A DNA stretch of 64,000 nt from Bacillota bacterium (lineage in GTDB: Bacteria; Bacillota; Clostridia; Christensenellales; Aristaeellaceae): positions 1-64,000 of the forward strand of contig JAEYCB010000039.1 of NCBI GenBank assembly GCA_023404345.1. Direction: 5' to 3'. The notes under the pieces are model-generated. The model saw nothing but the letters and a program-made list of their open reading frames with translations, made no database searches and was not told the DNA's origin. Both the position numbers and the translations under genes were made by a program. This document shows positions 8,842 through 18,094 of this stretch, in pieces. The stretch's first letter is position 1; every line of letters begins with the position of its first letter.

Positions 8842-8871
8842 GTTGACAATTTGTAAGACGTGGCGTAGTAT
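8842..8871 (+). promoter_or_regulatory. divergent promoter with a partial operator on its -35
   Basis: TTGACA (8843-8848) and TAGTAT (8866-8871) are 17 bases apart, with TATAAT at 8869-8874 as an alternative. The sequence at 8842-8858 keeps the ACA-N3-TGT operator core, and CAATTTGTAA occurs twice (8817-8826, 8847-8856). The gene at 8918 may therefore belong to the same regulon. Confidence 0.6.
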
Positions 8872-8917
8872 AATGGTGACGGCAAGAGACAGACAAAAAC
8901 GAATCAGGAGGAATCCT

Positions 8918-10114
8918 ATGATGAACAGAGCATTCAAACGCCACATGGGGCGCTTGCTGATCGCGCTATTGCTGCCTGTGCTGCTGTGCCCCGCCGCTCT
9001 GGCGGACGATCAGACCGCCGATACGTGGTACTTCGGCGGCACCGGGCAGGAAACCTTCTATGAAGCCACGCCCCTGCCCAACGGCTGCCTGCTGCTCAAC
9101 GGCTCCACCCAGCTGGGACGCAGCGGGCAGGAACAGCTGTCCTTCGCCTCAGGAGAGAGGCGCGCCTGGCTTCTGTGCCTGAACCCGGACGGGAGCATCG
9201 CCTGGGAGGTCATCGACGGCGCGCAGGGCACCACCCGCTACGTGGTGCCGCAGGTGCTGGCGGACGGGCGCATCGCCGTGCTGTACTACAACTGTCCCAG
9301 TCAGGTAACGGAGGCGGTCGCCATCCGCTACTTCACGCAGGACGGCGAGCCCGCGGGCAAAGTAAGCCTTCCTGCGACCGCCCCGTTCGAGCTTCCGGGC
9401 GACCGTTGTGCGGAGGGCTATGTCTTTTCCGGCTATGATACGGCCACTTGGTTCGCAGGCGAATCGGGGATGTACACCCTGACCGGTGGGGACGAAACCG
9501 CCGTGAAAAGCGCCGGTACCCGCTCGGTGCTGGCCACAGCAGATGGACAGATCGTCTGCGGCTTCTTCATGGTAGAGGGGGAACGCCACGCTGCCGTGGC
9601 CTATGTGGACGCGACCGGCGCCGAACGCTGGCGATTCTCGCCGGATGAATATGCCGCCGGAACCTTCACGGAACCCTGCCTGCAAAAGGACGGCAGCCTC
9701 GTTTTCCTCTGGTCTTGCCAGGAGCCCGGCACACGCGTGACGACGGCCATGAGCCTGCTGTGTCTGGACAGGGACGGCGCGCTTTTGTGGGAGCTGCCTG
9801 TACCCACCGATATCGGAACCGAGTTTACGCCGGTGGATGGCGGCTATGTGTTCTGCCGTACTTGGCAGGAAAAGACGTACACGCACGTCCGCTTCACGCT
9901 GGTGGACAAAAACGGGCAGGTGACGGAGGTGCGCGACGCCCAGCCGCGCAGGGAAGAATTCTCCGGTGAAATCATGTTTACCTGGAATGACGAGGCGTGG
10001 CTGCTGACCAATACCGAGCGTTCCTCCAACCGCACAAACGACCGTCAGGACGAGCTGGAACTGGTAGACGCGGCGCTGATCCGCGTGAACGCCTGCGAGG
10101 TTGTCACGGAGTAA
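8918..10114 (+). CDS. secreted protein of unknown function, probable beta-propeller
   Basis: A 398-residue protein with a clear signal peptide (basic start, hydrophobic stretch LLIALLLPVLLC, cleavage near AALA-DD). The mature part is made of repeated short strands with GG, DG and NPDGS turns and tryptophan-rich patches (SFASGERRAWLLCLNPDGS, ATGAERWRFS), as in PQQ/WD40-like propellers. No catalytic motif is visible. The start at 8918 has AGGAGG six bases upstream. The longer frame from 8750 runs through the promoter and is rejected. It is transcribed away from the BlaI-M56 pair and may be controlled by it. A terminator follows. Confidence 0.75.
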   Translation: MMNRAFKRHMGRLLIALLLPVLLCPAALADDQTADTWYFGGTGQETFYEATPLPNGCLLLNGSTQLGRSGQEQLSFASGERRAWLLCLNPDGSIAWEVIDGAQGTTRYVVPQVLADGRIAVLYYNCPSQVTEAVAIRYFTQDGEPAGKVSLPATAPFELPGDRCAEGYVFSGYDTATWFAGESGMYTLTGGDETAVKSAGTRSVLATADGQIVCGFFMVEGERHAAVAYVDATGAERWRFSPDEYAAGTFTEPCLQKDGSLVFLWSCQEPGTRVTTAMSLLCLDRDGALLWELPVPTDIGTEFTPVDGGYVFCRTWQEKTYTHVRFTLVDKNGQVTEVRDAQPRREEFSGEIMFTWNDEAWLLTNTERSSNRTNDRQDELELVDAALIRVNACEVVTE

Positions 10115-10146
10115 CCAATTCATCCTCATTTTGCAGCAAAACAACG

Positions 10147-10186
10147 GGGCCCGTCAGAGCGTCAGTGCTTTGGCGGGCCCTTTTTT
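10147..10186 (+). terminator. intrinsic terminator between convergent genes
   Basis: A GGGCCCG/CGGGCCC stem (10147-10153 with 10174-10180) is followed by TTTTTT. The opposite strand has GTTGTTTTGC after the stem, so it could also work for the minus-strand glycosyltransferase. Confidence 0.8.
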
Positions 10187-11010
10187 CAGTTATTCAGTGT
10201 TACCTTGAACAGGTATTGCGGCAGCACGCGGCGGTATTCCTCGTACAGCCCCGTCTCCTCATACAGGCGGACATAGTAGCGGTACAGCTCATTTTTTACC
10301 TTCATTGCGTTCCAGGGATGGATTACCGCCTGACGCGAAGTGGACAGCGCCAGCCCGCCGGGGCTGCGTACGTAGTCATACACAGCATCGGCCAACACCG
10401 CCACATAGCGGACCCAGCGGTAATACTGGGTATTGAAGGCAAAGTCCTCTCCCCATGGCAATCTTCCATCGCAGCGGATAGCATTTCTGACGATCACATC
10501 GCGGCGATAGAGCTTGTTCCATAGCACGGCATAAAAAAAGCTGTTGGGATGTGCGGACAAACGGTCCAAGAACTGCCGCTGGCTTAGAATCATATCCTGA
10601 TCCAGAAAACCGCGTTTCTGGCGCAGCTGTCCGATCACTTCAGTATAAGGTGCGATGACCATATCGCATTTTCGCTGTTCCATAGCGGCCACCATTCGCG
10701 CGGTAGCGTCCGGACATACCAGGTCATCGCTATCCACAAATTGGAGGTATTTTCCCGTGGCATTGTTGATGGCCAGATTGCGCGCAGCAGCCACGCCGCT
10801 GTTGGCCTGGGCGATCACACGCATCCGCCCATCCTGGGCGGCAAGCTCTCGCAGCAGCGTCAGGCTTTGATCGGTGCTTCCATCGTCTACAGCCAGCACC
10901 TCAATATCCTCAAAGGACTGGCTCAGCACGCTTCCAATACAACTTGCAAGCGTTTTTTCGGCATTGTAGGCCGGCACAATCACGCTGACAGCCGCCCGCT
11001 TCGTCGGCAA
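10186..11010 (-). CDS. family 2 glycosyltransferase
   Basis: A 274-residue GT-A fold enzyme. SVIVPAYNAEKTL is the nucleotide-binding start, DDGSTDQS and DSDD are the two acidic metal/sugar-nucleotide motifs, and WGEDFAFN fits the acceptor-side acidic motif. No membrane helix is seen, so it is cytoplasmic or peripheral. It probably adds a sugar to a cell-surface polymer, but donor and acceptor are unknown. The only start is a TTG at 11010, supported by AGGAGGGG eight bases upstream. It lies 21 bases after the membrane glycosyltransferase in the same operon. Confidence 0.88.
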   Translation of the reverse strand: MPTKRAAVSVIVPAYNAEKTLASCIGSVLSQSFEDIEVLAVDDGSTDQSLTLLRELAAQDGRMRVIAQANSGVAAARNLAINNATGKYLQFVDSDDLVCPDATARMVAAMEQRKCDMVIAPYTEVIGQLRQKRGFLDQDMILSQRQFLDRLSAHPNSFFYAVLWNKLYRRDVIVRNAIRCDGRLPWGEDFAFNTQYYRWVRYVAVLADAVYDYVRSPGGLALSTSRQAVIHPWNAMKVKNELYRYYVRLYEETGLYEEYRRVLPQYLFKVTLNN

Positions 11011-11031
11011 TGCTTTCCCCTCCTTGGTATA

Positions 11032-12408
11032 TCAGGCTCTAACGCTGTCCTCTTTCCGTTCCTGATTTGCTTCCGCGCCAACCACACCTACATCCTTCAG
11101 GCGCACCGTCATATCCTCCAGATGGTTGATAGAGTGCTCCGTTTTTACCCAGGTGTTCTGATGGCGATGCTTAAACAGTCCCACCACCTGTGCCCAGCCG
11201 GCCAGCATGGTGTTGATCAGCATACTCCACAGCATTGGGAAAAGAATTTTCAGATCTACACGCCGGTGATTGTCCAGCCATTCGCCCATGTAGAACAAAA
11301 AGATAAATGAATAGATAAACAGCACGATGCTCGGCCAGTTCAATGTAAGCCAGCTCTGCATGGTAGCATATGTGGGTGGACTTTCAATCCAGCCTGCCAG
11401 TTTGAACAGTTCCATCAACAGCCCCAGCGCCAGCTGCGCTACCAGCACCACATAGGGCGTAAGGCTATACATATAGAAAAAAGTGGAGAAAAATTCCGCA
11501 AGGCGAATGCGCCTTTGAAACAGGGCTCGGAATAACCTTCCCGTATTTTTGAAGGCTACAAACCAATGTCCCTGTGCCCAGCGCGTACGCTGGCGGAAAC
11601 TGGCATAGAAGCGTGTAGGCTTTTCATCGTAGATGCGTACGTTGTTGTTCCACAGAATCCGTTTGCCGTCGCAGGTAGCTTCAATCTGCAGCTCAAAATC
11701 CTCGGTAAGCGACATGGCGGTCCATCCGCCGCGCTTATAGAGGTACTGAGCGGACACAGCAAATCCCGTGCCGCCGATCACGCTGTTGAGGCCCAGCCGG
11801 CTTTTGGCATATTGGAAAAACCGGTTGGTGATGGTATAGGTCATGTAGTAGAACATGGCTACCATGCCCTTGCGGTTTTTGCAGCCCAGATAGCACTGGA
11901 TGATGTCCGCCTTGCCTTCCGCCGAAAGATACTGGCTGTTGACCTCCAGAAACATATTGGGATCCACCAGGTTGTCGGCATCAAAGAACATGACCAAGTC
12001 GTAATGATCCTGATAGCCTTCCAGCGCATTGAGCGCCTTTTGCAAAACGATGGGCTTGCCGGTGGGCGCATCAGGGCTTTCCTTGTGGCTTTCCAGCACA
12101 TTGGCCCCCATGCGCCGGGCTACCTCCACGGTCCTGTCGGTACAGTTATCGGCCAGGATATAAAAGTCATACAGCTCGCGCGGGTATTCCATATGCTCCA
12201 GGTTGTCGATGATATCCGCGATGACTGCTTCTTCGTTATGGGCGGGTACCAACACCAAAAAGCGCATCTGCGGGTCGTGATCCTGATAGTTTTTGGTATT
12301 GCGCTTGAAGCCAAAGAAGCTGATACACAGCTGGTATAACAGCATTACCACCAGCCAGGCGCTCATGACACTCATCACAGCTTCAATGACTGCCGTTATG
12401 ATTTCCAC
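11032..12408 (-). CDS. membrane family 2 glycosyltransferase (cellulose-synthase-like processive type)
   Basis: A 458-residue protein with one N-terminal and about three C-terminal membrane helices around a GT2 domain. VLVPAHNEEAVI opens the domain, FFDADNLVDPN holds the DxD, LTEDFELQ is the TED catalytic-base motif, and RQRTRWAQGHW is the QxxRW motif of processive synthases. It probably polymerises or transfers sugars across the membrane. The start is GTG at 12408 with AAGGATG upstream. A strong promoter overlaps the stop of the preceding gene. With the following GT2 it forms a small surface-polysaccharide operon. Confidence 0.9.
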   Translation of the reverse strand: MEIITAVIEAVMSVMSAWLVVMLLYQLCISFFGFKRNTKNYQDHDPQMRFLVLVPAHNEEAVIADIIDNLEHMEYPRELYDFYILADNCTDRTVEVARRMGANVLESHKESPDAPTGKPIVLQKALNALEGYQDHYDLVMFFDADNLVDPNMFLEVNSQYLSAEGKADIIQCYLGCKNRKGMVAMFYYMTYTITNRFFQYAKSRLGLNSVIGGTGFAVSAQYLYKRGGWTAMSLTEDFELQIEATCDGKRILWNNNVRIYDEKPTRFYASFRQRTRWAQGHWFVAFKNTGRLFRALFQRRIRLAEFFSTFFYMYSLTPYVVLVAQLALGLLMELFKLAGWIESPPTYATMQSWLTLNWPSIVLFIYSFIFLFYMGEWLDNHRRVDLKILFPMLWSMLINTMLAGWAQVVGLFKHRHQNTWVKTEHSINHLEDMTVRLKDVGVVGAEANQERKEDSVRA

Positions 12409-12454
12409 AGTCTAACATCCTTCCATCTGCATTTCCGGCAACAGGCAACACTTA

Positions 12455-12483
12455 TTTATACTATATCCCTTGCCGCCTGTCAA
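12455..12483 (-). promoter_or_regulatory. sigma-A promoter for the glycosyltransferase pair
   Basis: On the minus strand TTGACA (12478-12483) and TATAAA (12455-12460) are 17 bases apart. The -35 overlaps the stop codon of the nucleoside kinase gene, so the glycosyltransferases can be expressed separately from the operon upstream. Confidence 0.75.
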
Positions 12484-14153
12484 TGCATGTCATAAAATGA
12501 GCACTCCCCAATGAATTCCCGAAGAATGCTCAGGGGCGGAATTTCATCCATCACGTCGCCGTCCACCGGCAAAAAGTAGTGCAGCACCTTAAGCAGGCGG
12601 CACGCCACCAGATGCTCGGGCACACTGCGCGGAATCGAGAGCAACAGTTCATATGCCATGGTTTTAAGTACGGGCAGTTCATAATGCAGCGAGGTATTGA
12701 ACATCACGTCGGCCTTTTCCATGTTGGGAAAGATCCAGCGTTCCTCTCCCGCACGCACCTTGGGCCACATGTCGATGGTCTCAATAGGCGATGTGTTGCG
12801 AAAACGCATATCGCGCACAATTCGGCGCAGAAGGCGCACATCTGTTGTTCGAATACGGTTGTGGTCATCCAGGTTGATACAGCTGAGCGCACTGACGTAA
12901 ATGCCGTAGGTCAGCTGTTCCGGCACTTCGGAGGTAATACGGTCATTCATGCCATGAATGCCCTCCAAAAGCAACGGCTCCCCGGGACCCACGGTCAGTT
13001 CATATCCTTTGGGCGCACGTGACCCGGTTTTGAAGTCGAACCGCGGCATTTGAACGGTGCGCCCACTAAGCAGTTCCTCCAGACAGGAGGTCAGCAGCGG
13101 CACATCCAACGCCTCTACGTGTTCCAAATCGGGCTTTCCATCGTCCTCCAGCGGAATGTCACGGCGGTCGCGGTAAAAATCATCGAGAGATACCAGATGG
13201 GGCTTCTGGCCCAATACGCGCAGATGCACGGCCAGCCGGTTGGCGAAAGTGGTTTTGCCGCTGGACGAGGGGCCAAAGATCATAATGACACGCGCCCCAC
13301 GCCGCATGATCTCGTCCGCAATTCCGGCGATGGATTTGTCGTGTAGCGCCTCGTTGGTGCGGATGAACTCCCGCAAGCGTCCTTTGCGGATCATCTGGTT
13401 GACATCTGCGGCATTTTCCGCACCCAGGATGCGGCACCATCGCTGCGAGGTGGCAAATTCACGCAGGAACTTGGCGCGCGACACATAGGGTGCAGGCACA
13501 TCCGGGTTGGCGGGTGACGGCTCCATTAAAACTACGCCGGGATAATGCGGCTTAACGGCAAAAGCCCGGATCATGCCCGTGGAGGGCAGCATGGCCCCGT
13601 AAAAATATTCGCATAGAGGACCTATACGGTACATGCGGATGTTCTGCTGCGGGCGATAGCGCAGAAGCTGCGCCTTGTCCAGCCATCCTTCCTTTTCAAA
13701 ATAGGCGATGGCCTGCTCGCGGGTCCATTCCTCCTTCTGGAAGGGCAGATCCTGCCGGACCACTTCGCGCATATCCTCTTCGATGGCGCGTGCCATCTCG
13801 TGGCCGATTTCTCCCTCCAGCAGGCGCAGGTACAAGCCATAGCCCACGGAGTTAAGCATGCGCACCCGTTTGTCAGGATAAAGGCGCTTCAGGCTTAATA
13901 GGAACAAAAAGCGCAGCGACCGTTCGTAAACGCGCCGTCCTTCCTCATCCTGGTACGTCAGCGGCACAAGCGCGCAGTTCTCCTCCAGCGGTTCGGAAAG
14001 CTCAACACACATGCCGCCCCGCATAGCGCACAGCACGCGCTCGGCCTGCTCCTTGGGCAGCAGAGCATGAATTACCTGGCCCGCGGTGGTTCCACAGGCG
14101 AATGCCCCGGTCCGTTTTCCGATGGTAATCTCGATCATGGCTTGTTCAGCCAT
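12480..14153 (-). CDS. TGS-domain nucleoside kinase (uridine kinase-like)
   Basis: A 557-residue fusion found in Clostridia. The first 70 residues form a TGS-like domain and the next 180 resemble the second additional domain of threonyl-tRNA synthetase. The C-terminal half is a phosphoribulokinase/uridine-kinase P-loop domain with Walker A GPSSSGKTTFANRL near residue 295, followed by SLDDFYRDR. In the family this domain phosphorylates uridine or a related nucleoside. The role of the N-terminal part is unknown. The start ATG at 14153 has GGAGG about eight bases upstream. The gene follows the exonuclease gene by 20 bases. Confidence 0.88.
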   Translation of the reverse strand: MAEQAMIEITIGKRTGAFACGTTAGQVIHALLPKEQAERVLCAMRGGMCVELSEPLEENCALVPLTYQDEEGRRVYERSLRFLFLLSLKRLYPDKRVRMLNSVGYGLYLRLLEGEIGHEMARAIEEDMREVVRQDLPFQKEEWTREQAIAYFEKEGWLDKAQLLRYRPQQNIRMYRIGPLCEYFYGAMLPSTGMIRAFAVKPHYPGVVLMEPSPANPDVPAPYVSRAKFLREFATSQRWCRILGAENAADVNQMIRKGRLREFIRTNEALHDKSIAGIADEIMRRGARVIMIFGPSSSGKTTFANRLAVHLRVLGQKPHLVSLDDFYRDRRDIPLEDDGKPDLEHVEALDVPLLTSCLEELLSGRTVQMPRFDFKTGSRAPKGYELTVGPGEPLLLEGIHGMNDRITSEVPEQLTYGIYVSALSCINLDDHNRIRTTDVRLLRRIVRDMRFRNTSPIETIDMWPKVRAGEERWIFPNMEKADVMFNTSLHYELPVLKTMAYELLLSIPRSVPEHLVACRLLKVLHYFLPVDGDVMDEIPPLSILREFIGECSFYDMH

Positions 14154-14173
14154 TGCTGCGCCTCCTCCCCTGG

Positions 14174-15169
14174 TCAGGCGTCCTCAAAGGGCATATTGCT
14201 GGAATAGGCTCCGGACAGATCTTCCACGTCCACACGCTCGTAGTCGCCGCGCTTGAGGCGGTACTGATACTGCAATTCCTTGGTGTGCACGTAAGCCTTG
14301 GTCTGCCTGTTAGCGGGCAGCACGCTCAGGTGCATGCCTTTCTGGCCATCAGGAAGCTGCGAAAACCGGATTTTCACAAACATCAAACCATGCTGCTGGC
14401 AGCGGCTGAGCGCCACATATTTGCCCGCCGCCTGCGGAATCAAAGCAGTCTGCCGCTTGGTAGGCTGGCCACAGGTGGGGCATTTGGGTGCGGCCAGCGC
14501 CTCACCCTCCAACGCCTCACGCACGGAAGACACCATATCTGTCACGCGGAAGCGGCTGTGCCGGTCGTTGTGGCAAAGCTTTCGCGGCTGTTCTTCGTAG
14601 CGAAGCACATCCATGGGATGGGAAAGCTTTTGCAGCACTTGCGCCGTATAATATGCGTCGTGCATGGCATTGTGAAAGCTGCGTTCTTCGTCCACCTCCA
14701 CGCCCAAGGCTTCCATGGCGGTTTTCAGGGCTGTCTGCCCGCTTTTACCGGCCTCTGCAGCATAGAGACGCTGCAGGTCATACATCTTGGGCAGGGGCCG
14801 CTCCACGCGGAAAAAATCCACATTCTGCTGCAGCACGCTCACATCGTCGCAACCCCAGGTCACAAATGCACAGTCCTCCCCGCACCAGTCCATGAACGTC
14901 TCCATCGCTTCCGGGAAGGCGGGGGCGTCGCACAGCACTTCCTGCGTAAGACCTGTCATGCGCCTCACGCGCGGATGGATGGTCTGGTAATGTGTGGGAT
15001 GCACCGGTATGGAGATGGTATCCACGATTTCAAGCTCCTCATCCAGCTTGGCCGCGCCAAACTGGATGACCTCAAAGAGCAGCCGGTCGCCCACGCGTCG
15101 ATAGGCCGCGCTCTGATAGCTGGTCGGCTGGTTCCACTCCAGGTCCAAAACGATCAACTGCATGTACAT
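14174..15169 (-). CDS. DEDDh-type 3'-5' exonuclease domain protein
   Basis: A 331-residue protein. The first 185 residues are an exonuclease domain: VLDLEWN gives the first DxE, the middle acidic residue lies near TWGCDDVSVL, and HNAMHDAYYTAQ gives the terminal H-x4-D. The last 110 residues include a possible zinc pair (CPTCGQP, near 235) and have no clear assignment. The substrate may be RNA or DNA ends. The start ATG overlaps the stop of the flavoprotein gene (TAATG). An in-frame ATG two codons later is also possible. Confidence 0.82.
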   Translation of the reverse strand: MYMQLIVLDLEWNQPTSYQSAAYRRVGDRLLFEVIQFGAAKLDEELEIVDTISIPVHPTHYQTIHPRVRRMTGLTQEVLCDAPAFPEAMETFMDWCGEDCAFVTWGCDDVSVLQQNVDFFRVERPLPKMYDLQRLYAAEAGKSGQTALKTAMEALGVEVDEERSFHNAMHDAYYTAQVLQKLSHPMDVLRYEEQPRKLCHNDRHSRFRVTDMVSSVREALEGEALAAPKCPTCGQPTKRQTALIPQAAGKYVALSRCQQHGLMFVKIRFSQLPDGQKGMHLSVLPANRQTKAYVHTKELQYQYRLKRGDYERVDVEDLSGAYSSNMPFEDA

Positions 15170-16419
15170 TACTCCCGTATATCAAGGGATTGCGCCGCGG
15201 CGGCACGTCCGGCCACCAGGCCGGTGGCAAAAGCAATGTGCAGGTTAAATCCGCCGGTAAGTGCGTCTACATCGATGGCTTCGCCCGCTACATACAGGCC
15301 TGGCACAAGGCGGCTTTGCATGGTAGATGGGTCAATTTCCCGCACGCTCACGCCTCCCCGCGTTACAATAGCCTCTTGCAGACCTCGTGTGCCGGAAACA
15401 GGCACCTCAAGGGCCTTGGTCATTTCCATCAGGCGGCGGCGCTCCTCGCGCGCAAGCGCACCGGCAGGCTTGAGCGGGTCCAGTTGGCACAGCCGGGCTA
15501 TCGTTTTCGCCAGACGGGCAGGAAACAGGCCGCAAAGCACGTGACCGAGCTGCTTCTTGGGTGCAGCGGCGACGTCGCGCAGAATGCGTGCATCCAGCTG
15601 TGTGTCCGTCAGCCCCGGCTTGAGGTCCAAAGAGAGCTTCGTTTCCTGCGCGGGCAGACCCGTCAGATAGGCCGACGCGCTTAGAACCAGCGGTCCGCTG
15701 ACGCCAAAGTGGGTGAAAAGCATCTCTCCCAGATCACTATAGAGACGCTTTTTGCCACGAGAGAGGGTGAGCCGCACGTTTTTGAGCGACAGGCCGGTAA
15801 GCGCGCGCACCCACCCAGCCGTGCTTTCCAGGCCAACCAGCGATGGCAGCGCCGGCAGCACTGTGTGGCCGCACTCTCTAAGCCACGCCCACCCATCGCC
15901 CGTAGAGCCGGTAGAGGGGTAGCTCGCGCCACCTGTGCATATAACGACAGCACTGCAGGGCATGCTGCCTCCCCCGTCCAGCGTCACACCTGCCACGCGT
16001 CCGTCCCTGAGCAAAAGCCCACTCACGCGCGCGTTGAGGCGCACCTCCACCCCCAGGCGGTGCAGCTGCCGTTCAAAGGCTCGGGTCACGTCGCTGGCTT
16101 TCTGGCTGGCAGGAAACACACGGTTCCCACGCTCCACTACCAGCGGACATCCCCAACGCTCCACCTGCGTCATCAGCTCCGCAGGCGACAATGCATCCAG
16201 TGCGCTGTAAAGGAAGCGCGAGTTACGCACCACATTTTGTAAAAAGGCGTCCCGGTCGCAGGCGTTGGTCAGGTTGCAGCGGCCCTTGCCGGTGATATAG
16301 ACCTTTTTGCCCAGCTTTTCGTTGCGTTCCAGCAGCGTTACACGTGCGCCAGCCTCTGCCGCAGCTACCGCCGCCATCATTCCGGCGGCCCCTCCGCCAA
16401 TCACCGTTACTTCATTCAT
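15169..16419 (-). CDS. BaiN/HI0933-family NAD(P)/FAD-dependent oxidoreductase
   Basis: A 416-residue flavoprotein. VIGGGAAGMMAAVAAAEAGA is the FAD-binding dinucleotide motif right at the start. GRCNLTNAC is the family's second motif, CTGGASYPSTGSTGDG the middle FAD contact, and the end (GLYVAGEAIDVDALTGGFN) is the closing FAD motif. One clostridial family member, BaiN, has been reported in bile-acid dehydroxylation. Most members have unknown substrates, so the name is not transferred here. The frame runs further upstream, but ATG at 16419 overlaps the end of the regulator gene (ATGAATGA) and gives the normal start. Confidence 0.88.
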   Translation of the reverse strand: MNEVTVIGGGAAGMMAAVAAAEAGARVTLLERNEKLGKKVYITGKGRCNLTNACDRDAFLQNVVRNSRFLYSALDALSPAELMTQVERWGCPLVVERGNRVFPASQKASDVTRAFERQLHRLGVEVRLNARVSGLLLRDGRVAGVTLDGGGSMPCSAVVICTGGASYPSTGSTGDGWAWLRECGHTVLPALPSLVGLESTAGWVRALTGLSLKNVRLTLSRGKKRLYSDLGEMLFTHFGVSGPLVLSASAYLTGLPAQETKLSLDLKPGLTDTQLDARILRDVAAAPKKQLGHVLCGLFPARLAKTIARLCQLDPLKPAGALAREERRRLMEMTKALEVPVSGTRGLQEAIVTRGGVSVREIDPSTMQSRLVPGLYVAGEAIDVDALTGGFNLHIAFATGLVAGRAAAAQSLDIRE

Positions 16420-17278
16420 CCTGCCTGTCGATATAGACGCTGTGCGCGTTCCATATCCCCTCCAGCCGTTTGAAATGCGCGCCCAGCTCCTCACGCCGGT
16501 TCAGCCCCACGCTGACAATGAGCGCGTTGATCACCGACAGGGGCGCGGCTAGGCTGTCCACAAAACTGGCCATGTCAGTACAGGCGCACAGGCAGACATC
16601 CGCCTCTGCATACAGCGGAGACATTTCGCTGTCGGTGATACCTACCACCTGCGCACCGTTTTTCTTGGCAAAGCGCATGCACTCCACCGTGCGCGTAGAA
16701 TAGCGCGGGAAGCTGATACCCACCAGCACATCGCTTCGGTCGATGCGGGCGATCTCCTCAAATACATCGCCAGTTGTGTTGCTCACCAGCGCCACGCCAT
16801 CAAAAATCTGGTGCAGATAGTGGTACATGAACTGCGCCAGCGGTGCTGCGGACCGCAGTCCCATCACATAGATGCGCCGGGCACCCAGGAGCCGTCGGAC
16901 TACGTCGTCAAAATCCTTTTGAGAAAGGGCCTCAACCGTTTTGCGGATATTGTGCGCATCATTTTTGAGTACGGTGGCCAACACATCGCCCCGCTCAATG
17001 CCCGAAGCGATGGCAAAGCGCTGCTCGCTGGTGAGCCGCTGGCTGACCAACCCCCGCAGGCGCTCGCGCAGCTCCGGATAGCCCTCATAGCCCATGGCGG
17101 CGGCAAAACGCACCACGGTGCTTTCGCTTACGCCACATTCGCGGCCCAGCGCCCCTGCTGTCATAAAGACCGCTTTGTCATAGTGCTCAGCAATATATTC
17201 GGCAATGCGCCGGTGCCCCTTGCTCAGCGGTCTGGAGCCCTGATTCAGCCTGCCGATCAATTCCCGGGTATCCTGCAC
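16412..17278 (-). CDS. MurR/RpiR family transcriptional regulator
   Basis: A 288-residue regulator with an N-terminal helix-turn-helix domain (GRECGVSESTVVRFAAAMGY near 45-65) and a C-terminal SIS sugar-phosphate-binding domain (about 125-260; IYVMGLRSAAPLAQ, GISFPRYSTRTVE). RpiR regulators respond to phosphosugars. No obvious sugar operon is next to it, so the target may be elsewhere or the operon itself. The start is GTG at 17278 with AGAAGG nine bases upstream. It is tightly coupled to the flavoprotein gene downstream. Confidence 0.9.
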   Translation of the reverse strand: MQDTRELIGRLNQGSRPLSKGHRRIAEYIAEHYDKAVFMTAGALGRECGVSESTVVRFAAAMGYEGYPELRERLRGLVSQRLTSEQRFAIASGIERGDVLATVLKNDAHNIRKTVEALSQKDFDDVVRRLLGARRIYVMGLRSAAPLAQFMYHYLHQIFDGVALVSNTTGDVFEEIARIDRSDVLVGISFPRYSTRTVECMRFAKKNGAQVVGITDSEMSPLYAEADVCLCACTDMASFVDSLAAPLSVINALIVSVGLNRREELGAHFKRLEGIWNAHSVYIDRQDE

Positions 17279-17308
17279 AGGATAAGACCTTCTTTCCTGA
17301 CTGCCGCT

Positions 17309-18067
17309 TCAGCCGATATTCAGCCCATCCCAGGTGGCCTTGTCCAGGCTGACGGGGTTGCCCAGCAATGTCAGTGTGATATGCCCCCGGCTGAGATAGT
17401 ACAAATCCGTGCCCTCGGAAGGCGGCTCGGTTTTGGAGCCCTCCAGCAGCCAGAAATACGTGCCTGCTCTGGGGGACTGACGCCGCTCGTATCCATCGAT
17501 GAAATTGCCCGTATCCAATGGCGCATATACCGGAGGAAGCAGCTGCTCCGGGGCAAGGCAGGGCGCGTTGATGTTAAGCACGGTGTGCGTCGGCGTATCC
17601 GCCTGCGCATATTGCTCCGCCACCTGGATGGCGTACTGCGCCAGATGATTGATCATAGCCTGGTCCGCATGATGATGGATGGAAACAGCCATCGCGCGCA
17701 GATGGTTGAGCGCGCCCTCCATGGCCGCACCCACGGTTCCGCTGTAATGCACCGCCATACCTGCGTTATAGCCATCGTTGACACCGGAGATAACGATATC
17801 CACCGGGCGGCTCACCAACTGCTGAAGTCCCACGCGCACGCAGTCCACCGGCGATCCCGTAATGGCATAGGCCTGACACCCTGGCCGGTCCACAGGCCAT
17901 TCCTTCACGTAGATGGGCTCCGTCAGCGTAAAGCGGTGGCTGGCCGCGCTCTGCTGATACCGCGGCGCACACATCGTTACCTCGTGGCCGCGCTCCACAG
18001 CTGCCTCCAGCAGTGCCATGATACCCTTGGAGCCGATACCGTCGTCATTGACCAGAAAAATATGCAT
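17309..18067 (-). CDS. surE: 5'/3'-nucleotidase SurE
   Basis: A 252-residue survival protein E. The N-terminal motif is MHIFLVNDDGIGSKGI (metal-binding Asp-Asp), with SGVNDGYNAGMAVHYSGTVGA as the central signature. It dephosphorylates nucleoside monophosphates and short polyphosphates. The frame has an ATG three codons earlier, but that one sits too close to the GGGGAAGG ribosome site, while the ATG at 18067 is nine bases away and gives the usual start. It lies 30 bases upstream of the rpiR-type gene and is probably co-transcribed with it. Confidence 0.93.
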   Translation of the reverse strand: MHIFLVNDDGIGSKGIMALLEAAVERGHEVTMCAPRYQQSAASHRFTLTEPIYVKEWPVDRPGCQAYAITGSPVDCVRVGLQQLVSRPVDIVISGVNDGYNAGMAVHYSGTVGAAMEGALNHLRAMAVSIHHHADQAMINHLAQYAIQVAEQYAQADTPTHTVLNINAPCLAPEQLLPPVYAPLDTGNFIDGYERRQSPRAGTYFWLLEGSKTEPPSEGTDLYYLSRGHITLTLLGNPVSLDKATWDGLNIG

Positions 18068-18094
18068 TCGTTCCATCCTTCCCCGTATCGCGGT

